From Symbiodinium natans (Eukaryota > Sar > Dinophyceae > Suessiales > Symbiodiniaceae), in contig CAJNDS010002738.1 of assembly GCA_905221605.1 (NCBI GenBank), positions 227,501 to 291,500 on the forward strand: DNA of 64,000 nt, given 5' to 3'. Shown piece by piece: positions 62,402-64,000 of this stretch. The translations under genes and the position numbers were made by a program. How positions within the stretch are numbered: the first letter of the stretch is position 1; each line of letters opens with the position of its first letter. Below the pieces are notes generated by a model, which was given only the letters and a program-made list of their open reading frames with translations, was not told the DNA's origin and searched no databases.

Positions 62402-64000
62402 GCCCGAACCATGTGCATCGAACCTTGAAAGGCTCAGGAGGTCTCCGAACTCTTGCACGATAGAACTGCAGGTATCGAACCAAATTCATGTAGGATTGGA
62501 TGTGTTCACATATTGCCCACCCGACGTGCGGGGTTGTTTTAACAAGCCTTTGAAGGCGGCCAAAGCACAGTCCACGCCCACCGCGTGTCAGTCCAGGCCT
62601 AGGACTGCAGGCGAGAGCAGACAAAGCGGCCAGGGTAGCGGAATGCGGAACAGCAGGCGAGCAAAAGGAAGGCTGACAGTCTTCTCGAAATCTCTTGCAG
62701 AACATGATGTCGAACAGGATCGGGGTACGCACTTTGATGGTCTCGCTTGTGGCTTGGTTGGAGGGTTGAGCTGCCGTGAGCGGGACACGTGGGCGGCCTG
62801 CGGCACCGCCGACCTGTAAGACGATTGGCGCGGCGCTAGATGCCCCGTTCTCTGGGGACCCTGCGACAACCGGTCCAATCTTGATCTCTACAACGTGCCC
62901 ATCGAATTGCCTAGTTTCAGGGTGGTGGCGTTCCTGTTGCCACAGTGGTCCTCTGCAACGTTCCGGAATTCAGCATCCGACCGGGTGAATCTTCTTGCTG
63001 CAAGGAAACATGAAACAAGTCATGCAAACTCGGAGTGCTCAACTACACTTGCCTCACTATGTACTCTGTCCTACTGTCGCTCCCCAACAGATACCAAGCC
63101 CATGTTCTGCAACTCCCGAGAGCACAGGTCAACTTCTCGCGCTCGGAAATGAGAGCAGCATGTCTGAGAGGCAGATGTAGAGTATTGTAGAGTGTTGTGA
63201 GACATTTCGACGTTCAGCTTTTCGCTGAGAAGAGTATTTGGTTCTGTGGCTCTTCGCTTGAGCGCGAATATTGAGAGAAGTTCCCCAAGCAGTGCTTGCA
63301 CTATGTGACTATGGCGTTCATACGTTGGAGTGGCGGTTCAGTGGCTCTCAGATCCAGGTTGAACTCACGCCCTCCAGGTTGTAATGGAAGTTCCAGATGT
63401 TCAGGGCCAGCCTCAACACAACACAGAAGGTGCTCACCATGGCATTCGGGTTTGCAGTCTGCCCTTTCCCTTTCCCCTTCTTCCCCGCAGCTTGTCCACC
63501 CTTGTGCAGGTTCAATTGAGGGCCGCCTCCTGCGACAAGGCTCCCGATCCGAGATCCGATGCTCTGGCCACAGTCGTTCCAACGGGCGGGATGCAAAGTG
63601 ACAGAGCAGCTTTCACTGAGAGCATCAGACAAAGCAGCTGCTATGGACCGGAAGCTAGTGCAGGTAGGATGGCGCACGCATACCTACTATCGTTGCTCGG
63701 GGCACGTTTTGCACATGTTGATACTGTGGGCCAAAATCGCGGTAGTGAACGACCTTTGTCAAAGCTTAGGCTCTGCTTGAAAACTGGTTCTTTGTTGGAT
63801 GCAACGACCGGGGCCCAACAGACATGCTGAGTCCCAAGGCCCGTATACTTGATAGGGAAGGAGAGCGATCTCCACAACATGGGCGGCAGGCAGCCGCTGT
63901 CGACACCACAACGACAACAAGGGTGTTATCTTTGACACAACATTCTGAGTCTGCTAAGCAGGCAGCCGGTCCACACGTGAAAATGCAGAGATATGGAACA
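62402..64000. other. No gene firmly recognised
   Basis: Short protein-like plus frames near 62880-62990 (NVPIELPSFRVVAFLLPQW) could be further exons. Nothing can be named. Confidence 0.3.

Overview
The window looks like nuclear DNA of a dinoflagellate, most likely Symbiodiniaceae (inference). Evidence: genes sit in short exon-like blocks with pyrimidine-rich tracts ending in AG; an interstitial TTTAGGG tract is present; micro- and minisatellites are abundant; and there is an intact Ty1/copia retrotransposon plus a Helitron-type coding cluster. There are no bacterial operons, ribosome binding sites or CRISPR arrays. Most long open frames outside the mobile elements are chance frames or translations of repeats.

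Layout. 0.3-13.1 kb is repeat country: a ~1 kb dispersed duplication (0.27-1.02 and 12.1-13.1 kb), a ~1.3-1.5 kb tandem duplication (1.86-4.68 kb) and a nested repeat cluster (9.1-11.8 kb). A small two-exon gene model lies at 13.56-14.0 kb. 15.2-16.0 kb is a ~215-bp array with an inverted copy, and 16.0-17.5 kb is an AT-rich degenerate satellite. 19.7-21.35 kb carries G-rich, ~88-bp and 49/50-bp arrays. 21,363-29,036 is a complete copia element with target-site duplication, LTRs, primer-binding site, polypurine tract and three staggered open frames. It is flanked by C-rich satellite.

29.3-36.3 kb is a gene-like island. It holds an unrecognised spliced gene, a duplicated RPA1-like single-strand-binding protein gene, a C2H2 plus DUF6570-type Helitron N-terminal frame, and three snap-back inverted duplications. 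36.3-46.8 kb is mostly repeats and relics: an interstitial telomere, LINE-RT remnants, (TG)n, a 9-bp minisatellite and (GA)n. 48-64 kb is a host-gene region with exon-like blocks. These include a LicD/fukutin-type transferase frame, a degenerate aldo/keto-reductase fragment and a multi-exon GT-A glycosyltransferase-like gene. All the recognisable ones read on the plus strand, as expected for dinoflagellate gene arrays.

Most striking observation: inside the copia element almost every GCGGG pentamer is followed, exactly five bases later, by CCGCC. There are about 15 exact 15-mers GCGGG-N5-CCGCC and about 9 near copies. They are spread through the leader, all three frames and the 3' end, in two reading phases. 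This looks like a dispersed micro-hairpin rather than a peptide repeat. The same element has two +1-staggered frame junctions, a first frame without any ATG, no recognisable pre-integrase zinc module, and a ~270-residue Pol tail with a membrane segment and two Cys/His motifs. All positions and counts were made by eye.
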